DNA from: GWE2-42-39 sp963668595
GTDB lineage: Bacteria; Bacteroidota; Bacteroidia; Bacteroidales; Prolixibacteraceae
Length of the DNA: 64,000 bases
Direction: 5' to 3'
Assembly: GCA_963668595.1 (NCBI GenBank)
Contig: OY764876.1
Location: 682,001-746,000, forward strand
How positions within the stretch are numbered: position 1 is the first letter of the stretch; every line of letters begins with the position of its first letter. The translations under genes were made by a program, and so were the position numbers. The notes below the pieces were generated by a model, which saw only the letters and a program-made list of their open reading frames with translations, was not told the DNA's origin and did no database searches. Below are positions 8,912-16,589 of the stretch, piece after piece.

Positions 8912-10150
8912 ATGATACGACTGAAATCAATTTTTTTATTTGCCGCCATGCTGCTTGTTGTGGTGGCTTGTAACGATGATGATGAATTAAATCTTCCGCC
9001 CAGCGATATTGTGATGACTCAGAAATCGGCAGCTATTATTGATGCAGATAATCGTTTCGGATTTGAATTGTTTCAGAAAATTGTTCAGGCTGATACCGAG
9101 AAAAAGAATATTATGATGTCGCCGCTGAGTGTTTCGCTGGCATTGGGGATGGCCTACAATGGTGCCGAAGGAAATACCCGCGACGAGATGGAAACGATGT
9201 TGCATAAATTAAATCTGACACCTGAAGAAATCAATGAATCGTATAAAATGCTGGTTTCGGCTCTGAAAAGCCATGATTCGAAAGTGGAGTTGGATATCTC
9301 GAACGGAATATTTTACCACAAAACGTATTCAATAAAAAATACATTTCTGAATGCCAATCAGGAATATTACAGTGCCGAGGTGAGAGCACTTGACTTTGCA
9401 AACGGTGCTTCAACCTTAAAAGCCATTAATGACTGGGTGAAAAATAAAACGCACGAGAAAATCGACAAGATTATTGATTTTATTAATCCGTATGATGTAA
9501 TGGTTTTGGTGAATGCAGTGTATTTTAATGGTGAGTGGACTTACCGTTTTGAAAAAGATAATACGGCAGATCGCGTTTTCTTTTACGAAAATGGATCCAG
9601 TGCACAGTTGCCAACCATGATGATAAAAGGAACATTTTTCTCCTACAAACACAATCAGTTTGAAATGATAGAGTTGCCTTATGGTGGCGAAAAGTATTCT
9701 ATGCTGGTTTTTGTGCCCGGTGAAGGACATACTATCGACGAGCTGGTAAAACTGTTGAGCACGGATAATTTGCAGGATTGGATGAGGCGAATGAATAAAT
9801 TTAACCAGAAGGTGTTTTTGCCTCGCTTCGAGTTCAGTTACGAAACAGGATTGGTTGACTATTTGCAGCAGTTGGGAATGAAAGATGCATTTTCTGCCGA
9901 AGCGGCCGATTTTTCGGGAATAACAGATCAGTCAAGGTTATTCATCAGCGAAGTAAAGCACAAGTCGTACATCAAAGTTGATGAACGAGGCACAGAGGCT
10001 GCTGCAGTAACCGGAATCGTTTTTGAGACTACTTCCGTAGGGAACGAAAAAATATTTGCAGCCGATCGCCCGTTTGTTTTTGCAATTCACGAAAGAGATA
10101 CCAACTCAATATTATTTATAGGAAAAGTAACTAACCCTGAAAAAGAATAA
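8912..10150 (+). CDS. Serpin-family protease inhibitor lipoprotein
   Basis: 412 residues. A lipoprotein signal peptide ends at VVVAC (Cys20), so the inhibitor should be tethered to the envelope or cell surface. Serpin landmarks are present in order: helix-B SPLSVSLALGMAYNGAEG, LVNAVYFNGEWTYRF, the hinge GTEAAAVTG near residue 360, and the C-terminal RPFVFAIHERDTNSILFIG. The hinge has the small residues needed for loop insertion, so it should be an inhibitory serpin. The P1 residue is probably in the TTS segment about 15 residues after the hinge Gly, but the loop is one or two residues longer than in alpha-1-antitrypsin, so the target protease is uncertain. A second lipoprotein gene starts 2 nt after its stop. 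Confidence 0.92.
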   Translation: MIRLKSIFLFAAMLLVVVACNDDDELNLPPSDIVMTQKSAAIIDADNRFGFELFQKIVQADTEKKNIMMSPLSVSLALGMAYNGAEGNTRDEMETMLHKLNLTPEEINESYKMLVSALKSHDSKVELDISNGIFYHKTYSIKNTFLNANQEYYSAEVRALDFANGASTLKAINDWVKNKTHEKIDKIIDFINPYDVMVLVNAVYFNGEWTYRFEKDNTADRVFFYENGSSAQLPTMMIKGTFFSYKHNQFEMIELPYGGEKYSMLVFVPGEGHTIDELVKLLSTDNLQDWMRRMNKFNQKVFLPRFEFSYETGLVDYLQQLGMKDAFSAEAADFSGITDQSRLFISEVKHKSYIKVDERGTEAAAVTGIVFETTSVGNEKIFAADRPFVFAIHERDTNSILFIGKVTNPEKE

Positions 10151-10152
10151 AA

Positions 10153-10707
10153 ATGAAACGAATGAAGTATATCGCAGTGGTCGTGTTGTCGCTCTTAACT
10201 ATAGCTTGCGAAAAAGACTACGAAGGGCTTGACTTGCAAGATAAAGATCAGATTGTTTTTCAGGCAGAATATGTAAATTATGCCTGGGGAAAAGTAAATA
10301 AAGGTTTTTTTATTACTGCCGATGGATCGAAATATGAATATGACAATCCTGAAAAATGGGTTTTCCCGGAAAATGATTTGATTCTTGCCGACGATTTTAT
10401 TGCGAATATACAGCAATGCGAAAAGGTGGTATCGGTTGATTTGACCAAACTGAACCAGATGAAATCGCTGGTATTAAAAGTGGACGAACATAAACTCGGC
10501 GAAAGAAAAGCAGTGATGGCTGATGCCGGAAGTGAGCAGTATTGCTTTTATATAAAAGATCCGGCCAAAAATCAATTGCGTCGAATTGTTTTGTTGTCAC
10601 GCGGAGATTTCTTTCAGGAAAATACCGATAAGGAAGCACAAGAAATAGCGTCCTGGTTGATGGAACTGAACCAGGGGGGCGTGTTCTCAGACAAGTTCTT
10701 CAATTAA
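10153..10707 (+). CDS. Hypothetical lipoprotein co-transcribed with the serpin
   Basis: 184 residues with a lipoprotein signal peptide (LLTIAC, Cys19). No family recognised. The mature protein is mixed alpha/beta in appearance with no obvious catalytic motif. It follows the serpin by 2 nt and is followed directly by an intrinsic terminator, so the two form one transcript. I infer a shared role at the cell surface, perhaps anchoring or modulating the serpin. Confidence 0.7.
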   Translation: MKRMKYIAVVVLSLLTIACEKDYEGLDLQDKDQIVFQAEYVNYAWGKVNKGFFITADGSKYEYDNPEKWVFPENDLILADDFIANIQQCEKVVSVDLTKLNQMKSLVLKVDEHKLGERKAVMADAGSEQYCFYIKDPAKNQLRRIVLLSRGDFFQENTDKEAQEIASWLMELNQGGVFSDKFFN

Positions 10708-10729
10708 ATTTCCCAAATTCAATTTTTCT

Positions 10730-10770
10730 AAAACCGGCGTAATCAGCCGGTTTTCTTTTTTTCTTTTTCC
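10730..10770 (+). terminator. Intrinsic terminator of the serpin operon
   Basis: A 9-bp stem (10730-10738 with 10746-10754) encloses a 7-nt loop and is followed by a long T-rich tract. Confidence 0.85.
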
Positions 10771-10864
10771 TGATGATTTTTTTTTTTGCCCTATTTGAAG
10801 TTTTATTTTGTTTTGATACTTTTCCGCCAGAAAAATGTATTGTTTTTACTAAAATTGAATAGCG

Positions 10865-11089
10865 ATGAACGACGATTTTTTTGATGATGAACTGGACAAC
10901 TTCGACATTGATGATGATTTCGATGCTGATGAAGATTTAGACGTGGAAGACATGGATGAAGATTGGGATTCTGATTCATTTGACGAAGAAGATTTAGAAG
11001 ATCTTGATTTCGACATGGAAGAACCTGACATGGAAGATGATGAGTCTTTCGATGGTTTCTATGACGATGAGGACGATGATGATATGTAA
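10865..11089 (+). CDS. Hyperacidic small protein
   Basis: 74 residues, of which 33 are Asp and 12 Glu (about 61 percent), with no Lys, Arg or His. The remaining residues are mainly Phe, Leu, Met and Ser spaced through the acidic chain. No signal peptide, membrane segment or known domain. It is bounded by intrinsic terminators on both sides, so it is probably an independent transcription unit. The complementary strand carries a Ser-rich frame that is a shadow. Plausible roles, all inferred, are cation or metal binding, nucleic-acid mimicry or a chaperone-like disordered tail. The start codon follows a plausible AT-rich leader. Confidence 0.7.
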   Translation: MNDDFFDDELDNFDIDDDFDADEDLDVEDMDEDWDSDSFDEEDLEDLDFDMEEPDMEDDESFDGFYDDEDDDDM

Positions 11090-11120
11090 CAGACATCATC
11101 GAACTGTAAGAGATAATTTG

Positions 11121-11157
11121 AAGCGTCTTGTCCTGTCCGGGCAAGACGCTTTTTTTG
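11121..11157 (+). terminator. Intrinsic terminator after the hyperacidic protein gene
   Basis: A perfect 10-bp stem (11121-11130 with 11142-11151) encloses an 11-nt loop and is followed by a T-run. Confidence 0.9.
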
Positions 11158-11579
11158 AAAGTCTCGCCATTTATTACAAATCAAGACGGTTTAACTTTCC
11201 TTTTCGAAATCTATATTTCCTATAAACTTTTGTCTTATCAGACTGATTTTACTTTTTGTTTCAAGACAAAAAGTAAAAAAAATTACAGAAAGCACTACGT
11301 TCAGCAGAATCCCAAGCGAACTTGGTTCTGCCTTCACTTAAACGTGCTTTTCAAGGCTGATTTTTATCCGCAACCTTCATCTTCCTAAAAGCTAAGTTCT
11401 ACGGGTGATCTCCTCCTCTGGTCGGAGCTTCCCGTTTGCACTAAGCTTTCAGCTTGATTCCGGCCTTGATAAAAATAGGCCTCCCCTCCACGAACAATCA
11501 AGTAAACCTGACATGTATTTAAGCAATTTACATTCATCTCTATTGGTGATTTCTGAAAATCATGTATGTTTTATTTGGC
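11158..11579. other. Gene-poor stretch with strong secondary structure
   Basis: No convincing coding frame occurs in these 420 nt. Two structures stand out. The first is a perfect 13-bp stem with a 6-nt loop (11247-11259 with 11266-11278). The second is a nested hairpin whose outer arms are 11289-11295 and 11344-11350 and whose inner arms lie around 11303-11333, with a CGAA loop. The text has the look of the short structured intergenic repeats found in several Bacteroidota genomes, which is from memory and unverified. The rest of the stretch shows no feature. Confidence 0.45.
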
Positions 11580-12356
11580 TTATCGTAGCTCAGGCATTTT
11601 TTCGGGCAGAAATTTCCAGAAACGCTGAGGCATGTGTTGTCGCTGCAAACGCAAATTTTTACGTTCGTCAATATTAATATGGTCGAAGTAATTCTTCCAT
11701 AATTGCTGGTACATGCTTTCTCCCTCCTGCAATAAATTATCGGCAACTTTTCCTGTATGTGTACTGAATGATTTTTCTGCCAGTACAACTTCATGCGTTT
11801 GCTTCAAATCATAAAATATTCCGTAATCGCGTTTCAGATCGTAAATAAGCCAGCGCTGATCGGCAAAGCGATTCGTGAAGTGTTTTACCGAAAGAGGCAA
11901 GACATCATACAGCGGTTCTATTCCTGAAAAATAAACGCCATCGCGGGTTTGCTGGAAGCGAAGGAACTGCAACATGCGGGTTGCTTCGCGAAGCACTTTG
12001 CGTTCCAGCTTTTTCAATTCCAGCACGTCCGGGTCACCAAAATCAGTTTCAATGCTGAAATGGGTGTCGAACATTCGCCGCATGAAACGATACAGCATCA
12101 TTTCAATCCCATTTTCAGTCGATAAGAATGCCATGAAAGGAAGTTCTTTGTTGCGCTGATGCAATTTATTTTGCAAGGCTTTCCATACACGCTCGGCCTG
12201 ATTGGGATCTGTCGCAATAAATTCCCGTTGTGCAAATATTTTTTCCTGAAAGGCGTTGGTTTTTCCAATATCAATAGGCGTTAATTTGCGCGCATAGCAT
12301 TGAAAAACCACGGTGAGCAACCCTTCGAACGAACCATCGTATGTCAGATATTCCAT
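11580..12356 (-). CDS. DUF4130 / TIGR03915-type putative DNA metabolism protein
   Basis: 258 residues, starting MEYLTYDGSFEGLLTVVF, which is the typical N-terminus of this family. Members occur either alone or fused to a uracil-DNA-glycosylase-like domain, and are encoded beside a radical SAM protein. Here the protein is the stand-alone form with no glycosylase domain. No catalytic motif is evident. The conserved middle section (ATRMLQFLRFQQTRDGVYFSG) and the C-terminal WKNYFDHINIDERKN are as expected. It follows the radical SAM gene by 106 nt on the same strand, so co-transcription is likely. The biochemical role is not established; involvement in DNA repair or base modification is inferred from the association. 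Confidence 0.82.
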   Translation of the reverse strand: MEYLTYDGSFEGLLTVVFQCYARKLTPIDIGKTNAFQEKIFAQREFIATDPNQAERVWKALQNKLHQRNKELPFMAFLSTENGIEMMLYRFMRRMFDTHFSIETDFGDPDVLELKKLERKVLREATRMLQFLRFQQTRDGVYFSGIEPLYDVLPLSVKHFTNRFADQRWLIYDLKRDYGIFYDLKQTHEVVLAEKSFSTHTGKVADNLLQEGESMYQQLWKNYFDHINIDERKNLRLQRQHMPQRFWKFLPEKMPELR

Positions 12357-12462
12357 AATCTTCCGGCTACTGAGGAATAAAAAATCAATCTAATAATTGT
12401 CCGGAAACAATGAGCGCAATTACTCAACCTCAACCTTAATCTTTGCCTTCGCTCTTCCCTTT

Positions 12463-13776
12463 CTAATGTTGCCATATCATCACTCGTTTGGTTTCCTCAA
12501 TGGTTGGTGCAACAATTAGCGGGAAAAGCTCCAGTTGAGTGTCGCCTGCTTTTTTGTATTTCGAAAGCCGTTCCGATACAATTTGCGTTTTCAGTCGTTC
12601 GGGTTCCCAGCTCCATGCTTTCGTGGGGAGTTCGTTGCAGGTGATAAAATATTTGGCACGTTTTACAACGACTCCGATTTTTTTCAAATGATCTGTTGTT
12701 AATCGGCGAAAACGGCGCGCATCCACAATCATTTTTGCCGATTGTACTCCCACTCCTGGAATGCGGAGAATCATTTCGTAGGATGCTTTATTTACATCCA
12801 CCGGAAACAAATGATAATTGCGGATGGCCCAGGCCAGTTTCGGATCCACATCCAAATCGAGAAACGGATGTTTGGCATCCAGTATTTCTTCGGCTTTGAA
12901 TTGATAAAAACGCATTAGCCAATCGCTTTGGTAAAGACGGTTTTCGCGAACCAGTGGTGGCGATTGGATGGCAGGCAAGCGCTGGTCGTAACTATTCACC
13001 GGAAGGTAGCCAGAGTAATAAACGCGCTTGAGTTGCTGTTCTTTGTACAGATTCGACGATAAAAGCAGAATTTGCCGGTCGCTTTCGGGGCTGGCGCCTA
13101 CTATTAGCTGCGTACTCTGCCCGGCAGGAGTAAAAACCGGCGCTTTGCGGAATTTGCTGCGTTCTTCTTTGTTGGCAACAATTCCTTCACGAATCAGGCT
13201 CATGGGGTTCAGTACACTCTGGAAATTTTTTTCGGGGGCAAGTCGCTTTAGCTCTGGATCGGTGGGGATTTCAATGTTAACGCTTAACCTGTCGGCATAC
13301 AAACCTGCCTGATTAATTAGTTCCTGACTAGCTCCGGGAATTGCTTTCATGTGAATGTAACCATAAAATCGCTGCTCTAGCCGCAATTTTTTTGCAACAA
13401 GCATCATGCGTTCCATGGTGTAATCAGGACTTTTAATTACTCCTGAACTCAGGAAAAGTCCTTCGATATAATTACGGCGGTAAAAGCCAATGGTCAGATC
13501 AACCAATTCGTCAACGGTGAAGGTTGCCCGCGGGCGGTCGTTGCTTCGGCGGTTGATACAATAAGCACAATCGTACAGGCAGTAATTACTCATTAATATT
13601 TTGAGCAAGCTAACGCAGCGGCCATCGTTGGTAAAACTGTGGCAGATGCCTGCTGCAATAGCATTACCCAAACCGTCGCCCGGGTTGCTTCTGGCATTTC
13701 CGCTTGATGCGCATGAAACGTCATATTTGGCAGCATCAGCTAAAATTTTTAGTTTTTCCTGAACTTCTTGTTTCAT
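12463..13776 (-). CDS. Radical SAM DNA repair/modification protein (rSAM_link_UDG, TIGR03916 type)
   Basis: 437 residues. The radical SAM cluster motif CxxxCxxC is at C66, C70 and C73 (CLYDCAYC) and would ligate a [4Fe-4S] centre that cleaves S-adenosylmethionine. Near the C-terminus a helix-hairpin-helix motif (RIPGVGVQSAKMIV, about 338-351) indicates DNA binding. The N-terminal segment with CHSFTNDGRC is also typical of the family. The family is known for genomic linkage to the DUF4130/uracil-glycosylase-like partner, present here just downstream. It is divergent from a LexA-like S24 repressor, with a perfect palindrome in the shared intergenic space, suggesting damage-responsive control. 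Substrate unknown. Confidence 0.88.
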   Translation of the reverse strand: MKQEVQEKLKILADAAKYDVSCASSGNARSNPGDGLGNAIAAGICHSFTNDGRCVSLLKILMSNYCLYDCAYCINRRSNDRPRATFTVDELVDLTIGFYRRNYIEGLFLSSGVIKSPDYTMERMMLVAKKLRLEQRFYGYIHMKAIPGASQELINQAGLYADRLSVNIEIPTDPELKRLAPEKNFQSVLNPMSLIREGIVANKEERSKFRKAPVFTPAGQSTQLIVGASPESDRQILLLSSNLYKEQQLKRVYYSGYLPVNSYDQRLPAIQSPPLVRENRLYQSDWLMRFYQFKAEEILDAKHPFLDLDVDPKLAWAIRNYHLFPVDVNKASYEMILRIPGVGVQSAKMIVDARRFRRLTTDHLKKIGVVVKRAKYFITCNELPTKAWSWEPERLKTQIVSERLSKYKKAGDTQLELFPLIVAPTIEETKRVMIWQH

Positions 13777-13860
13777 CGTTTTTGTGGTGTATTGTCTTGA
13801 TTGTCAGTTGTACAAGTTCGGAAATCATCAATGTTTCTGTTTGCTTGTTTCTGGAAATAA

Positions 13861-13883
13861 AAATACTAATAAAATTAGTATTT
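13861..13883. promoter_or_regulatory. Candidate operator: 10-bp perfect inverted repeat
   Basis: Arms 13861-13870 and 13874-13883 (aaatactaat / attagtattt) are perfect reverse complements with a 3-bp spacer. A further similar half-site (gctaata) follows at 13884-13890. The element sits 84 nt from the radical SAM start codon and 80 nt from the S24 repressor start codon, the expected position for an operator controlling both. Assignment to the neighbouring S24 protein is inference. Confidence 0.6.
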
Positions 13884-13903
13884 GCTAATATTTTTAGGTT
13901 TAA

Positions 13904-13937
13904 TTTGATTTGAATTGAAAAACAAACAGTATCTTCG
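13904..13937 (+). promoter_or_regulatory. Candidate Bacteroidota-type promoter of the S24 repressor gene
   Basis: The -7 element TATCTTCG (13930-13937) matches TAnnTTTG at all but one fixed position. A TTTG at 13904-13907 or 13909-13912 gives a spacing of 22 or 17 nt. Transcription would start near 13944, which supports the ATG at 13964 over the upstream GTG at 13937. Confidence 0.5.
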
Positions 13938-13963
13938 TGGTAATTAATTCAATCCGAAAAAAA

Positions 13964-14653
13964 ATGAGCTATCTGGTTCAGAATATCAAATATCTTCGCC
14001 GGAAAGAAGCGTTGACACAGCAGCAATTTGCCGATTTGTTGCAAATAAAGCGCTCGTTGGTAGGAGCTTATGAAGAAGGTCGGGCGCAACCCAAAATGAC
14101 TGTAATGCAGTCGCTTTGTGCTCATTTTGGTCTGAGTCTTGATCAATTGATTAACTCTGATCTAGAAAAAAGTAAGCCTGCTGAACTTTTGCTGGAGAAA
14201 TCACCTTTGCGAATATTGCCGATTGTGGTGGGGCCCGATAATCGGGAACGTATTCCGATTGTTCCGGTGAAAGCATCTGCCGGTTATTTAAATGGATTGG
14301 CTGATCCTGAATTTATTGGTAGTTTGCCCGTTTTTGCGATGCCCATACCTGAATTGTCGGCCGAGCGAACTTATCGTGTATTTCAGATAAAAGGAGACAG
14401 CATGTTACCTGTTCCTTCCGGTGCATATATTTTTTGCGAATTTGTTGAACAGGTGCGGGATATTAAGAATGGGCAGGCCTGTATTATAATTACCCGCGAC
14501 GAGGGCTTGGTGTATAAACGGGTGTATCAGCAGCAAGTGTCGGGGCAGCTGCTTTTGGTTTCAGACAATAAAGAATATGAACCCTATTTGCTTGAAGAAG
14601 AAAGTTTACTTGAGATTTGGGCAGCAAGGGGAGTGTTGAGCTTTGATTTGTAG
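13964..14653 (+). CDS. LexA-like transcriptional repressor (XRE HTH + S24 peptidase)
   Basis: 229 residues. The N-terminal helix-turn-helix of Cro/C1 type spans about 5-62 (LTQQQFADLLQIKRSLVGAYE). The C-terminal S24 domain has the nucleophile Ser146 in QIKGDSMLP and the general-base Lys185 in GLVYKRVY. A candidate self-cleavage bond Ala106-Gly107 lies in VKASAGYL. With these residues the protein should undergo RecA-stimulated or stress-triggered autoproteolysis, as LexA and C1 do. It is transcribed away from the radical SAM/DUF4130 pair and probably represses both itself and that pair through the palindrome at 13861-13883. No phage genes surround it, so a chromosomal damage-response role is favoured over a prophage remnant. 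Confidence 0.88.
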   Translation: MSYLVQNIKYLRRKEALTQQQFADLLQIKRSLVGAYEEGRAQPKMTVMQSLCAHFGLSLDQLINSDLEKSKPAELLLEKSPLRILPIVVGPDNRERIPIVPVKASAGYLNGLADPEFIGSLPVFAMPIPELSAERTYRVFQIKGDSMLPVPSGAYIFCEFVEQVRDIKNGQACIIITRDEGLVYKRVYQQQVSGQLLLVSDNKEYEPYLLEEESLLEIWAARGVLSFDL

Positions 14654-14662
14654 TCTTTCAGA

Positions 14663-14697
14663 AATAAAAAAGGCTGGCATTGCTGCCAGCCTCAGTA
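14663..14697. terminator. Bidirectional terminator between the S24 repressor and prohibitin genes
   Basis: A 9-bp stem (14671-14679 with 14684-14692) has a TTGC loop. An A-run precedes it, giving a strong T-run on the minus strand just after the prohibitin stop codon; the plus-strand T-run is weaker. Confidence 0.8.
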
Positions 14698-14701
14698 TGT
14701 T

Positions 14702-15535
14702 TTAATTATTTCCCAGAATCAGTGGTAGTCCATCTTTTCCAGCTCCAACCACCACCACTTTTGAGTTGGGCGATTTGGCTAGTTCGATGGTTGCATCAAT
14801 TCCTTTTTGTTTCAATATCCGGTCAGTTAAACTGGCGTTGATGATGCTGTTGTAATTGGCAATCCCGTCGGCTTCAATGCGGCGACGCTCAGCTTCCGAT
14901 TTTTCTTTTTCAAGCCTGAATATGTATGCCAGAGCTTCTTGCTCTTGCTGAAGTTTATTTTCAATCGCCTTTTTTATTTGTTCGGGTAGGTTGATTGACC
15001 GGATAAGAAGGGCTTTCATGTCGATATTGTTTGCGAGAAGCACTTCTTTTGTTTCGTTGATGATCGCTGATTCAACTTCACTTCGTTTGGTCGAGTAAAT
15101 TTCCTCGGCTGAATACCGGCCTGCAACCTGGCGTACTGATGAGCGAACTTCAGGAATAATGAGCTGATTCACATAACCGACCCCGAAAATCTCGTGCAAA
15201 TGCCCGATACGGTCATACGTGGGATTGAATCGAACCGAAACATCAACATTCAACGAAAGACCATTTTTGTCGAGAACGTCCATTGTTTCTTCACGTTGTT
15301 GTTCTTTTACATCGTAAACGTACATTTCATTCCATGGAGCAATCATGTGAAATCCCGGTTGATAGATCTGATCCTTGTCTAAACCAGAGGTGAATTTTCG
15401 GAAAATGACACCACGTTCGCCTGGTTGAAGAGTGACAAACATGCCGCTTCCAAACAAGATTAAAATAAGTAATACAATAATACCTGCAATGAGGTACGAC
15501 TTCTTAAAGTTCATATCTGCAAACGGTTTGTTCAT
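14702..15535 (-). CDS. Prohibitin/SPFH (Band 7) family membrane protein
   Basis: 277 residues. One N-terminal membrane helix (about 13-34) is followed by an SPFH domain beginning LQPGERGVIFRKF and containing SLNVDVSVRFNP. A helical segment rich in Glu, Lys and Arg follows (KLQQEQEALAYIFRLEKEK), then the ending VVVGAGKDGLPLILG. Family members form large membrane-bound rings that organise membrane domains or restrain FtsH-type proteases. No partner gene adjoins it, and it appears monocistronic with its own terminator. Confidence 0.88.
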   Translation of the reverse strand: MNKPFADMNFKKSYLIAGIIVLLILILFGSGMFVTLQPGERGVIFRKFTSGLDKDQIYQPGFHMIAPWNEMYVYDVKEQQREETMDVLDKNGLSLNVDVSVRFNPTYDRIGHLHEIFGVGYVNQLIIPEVRSSVRQVAGRYSAEEIYSTKRSEVESAIINETKEVLLANNIDMKALLIRSINLPEQIKKAIENKLQQEQEALAYIFRLEKEKSEAERRRIEADGIANYNSIINASLTDRILKQKGIDATIELAKSPNSKVVVVGAGKDGLPLILGNN

Positions 15536-15714
15536 AACTTATCGTTTTTTAGGATTATTTCTGCTTAAAAATACGTGAAATATTAAAAAGCGAGGATGAT
15601 TGCCGGACATTTTGTTAATAAATTGTCTAATTACATTGGCTTTTATGGCGGAATATACATTGTCGGTTTATTTCTTTTTCCATAGCTTTATACCTGATCA
15701 AAAAACGATTAGGC

Positions 15715-16587
15715 ATGATTCAATCATCGGAACTTATTATAAATAAAGATGGAAGTATTTTCCACTTACATTTGAGACCTGAGCAAATTGCTGATACTGT
15801 TATTTTAGTTGGCGACCCGGACCGCGTTGATTTAGTTGCTTCTTTTTTCGAGTCGCGCGAATTTCGTGTTCAGAATCGCGAATTTGTGTCAATTACCGGA
15901 ATGTACCGAAACAAACGAATTAGTGTTGTTTCAACAGGTATTGGAACCGACAATATTGATATTGTAGTGAATGAACTCGACGCGTTGGCAAATATTGATT
16001 TGGGAACTCGTGAAATAAAGCCACAGCACCGGACATTGCAGTTAATCCGTATTGGTACATCGGGTGCATTGCAGGACGATTTGCCTGTGAATTCGTTTGT
16101 ATTGTCGCGCAAAGCGATTGGCTTCGACGGTTTGCTAAATTTTTATGCAAATAGAAACTCGGTAAGCGACTTGCCTTTTGAGGCAGCCTTCAAAGCTCAT
16201 ACGAACTGGAACAATGATTTGCTTTGCTCTCCGTATGTGATTGATTGCTCGGAAATGCTTTTCAGTAAAATACATACTGCGGAAACCATTCCGGGAGTGA
16301 CAATTTCTGCTCCGGGGTTTTATGGTCCGCAAGGCCGGGTTTTGCGTCTTCCGTTGGCTGATCCGGATTTGAATGAGAAAATCAGTAAATTTTCGTTTGA
16401 TGGTTTTCGTATCACCAATTTCGAAATGGAGTGCTCGGCAATTTACGGTTTGTCGGCATTGTTGGGGCACGAAGCATTAACTGTTTGTGCCATTATTGCT
16501 AATCGGGTGGTGAAAAAAGCCAATGAAAGTTATCACGAAACGATTGAAAAATTGATATTGCTAGTTTTGAATCAATTGAGTGCATAA
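15715..16587 (+). CDS. Nucleoside phosphorylase (uridine phosphorylase-like)
   Basis: 290 residues of the PNP/UDP phosphorylase family, cleaving a nucleoside with phosphate to free base and ribose-1-phosphate. Visible motifs are the phosphate-binding GDPDRVDLV (about 33-41), RIGTSGALQDDLPVNSFVLS, and the substrate-site NFEMECSAIYGLSALLG. Its length and the C-terminal KLILLVLNQL fit the Bacteroidota uridine phosphorylase-like group. It is followed after 2 nt by the SirB1-like gene, so the two are probably co-transcribed. Specificity for uridine over purine nucleosides is inferred. Confidence 0.87.
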   Translation: MIQSSELIINKDGSIFHLHLRPEQIADTVILVGDPDRVDLVASFFESREFRVQNREFVSITGMYRNKRISVVSTGIGTDNIDIVVNELDALANIDLGTREIKPQHRTLQLIRIGTSGALQDDLPVNSFVLSRKAIGFDGLLNFYANRNSVSDLPFEAAFKAHTNWNNDLLCSPYVIDCSEMLFSKIHTAETIPGVTISAPGFYGPQGRVLRLPLADPDLNEKISKFSFDGFRITNFEMECSAIYGLSALLGHEALTVCAIIANRVVKKANESYHETIEKLILLVLNQLSA

Positions 16588-16589
16588 TA

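Noticed and set aside
10849..11031. Ser/Lys-rich frame on the minus strand opposite the hyperacidic gene
   Set aside because: It is the antisense image of GA-rich Asp/Glu codons, with no start context or independent conservation cue.
13964..14653. S24 repressor as a prophage C1 remnant
   Set aside because: No phage structural, integrase or replication genes are nearby, and it is paired with chromosomal DNA-repair genes.
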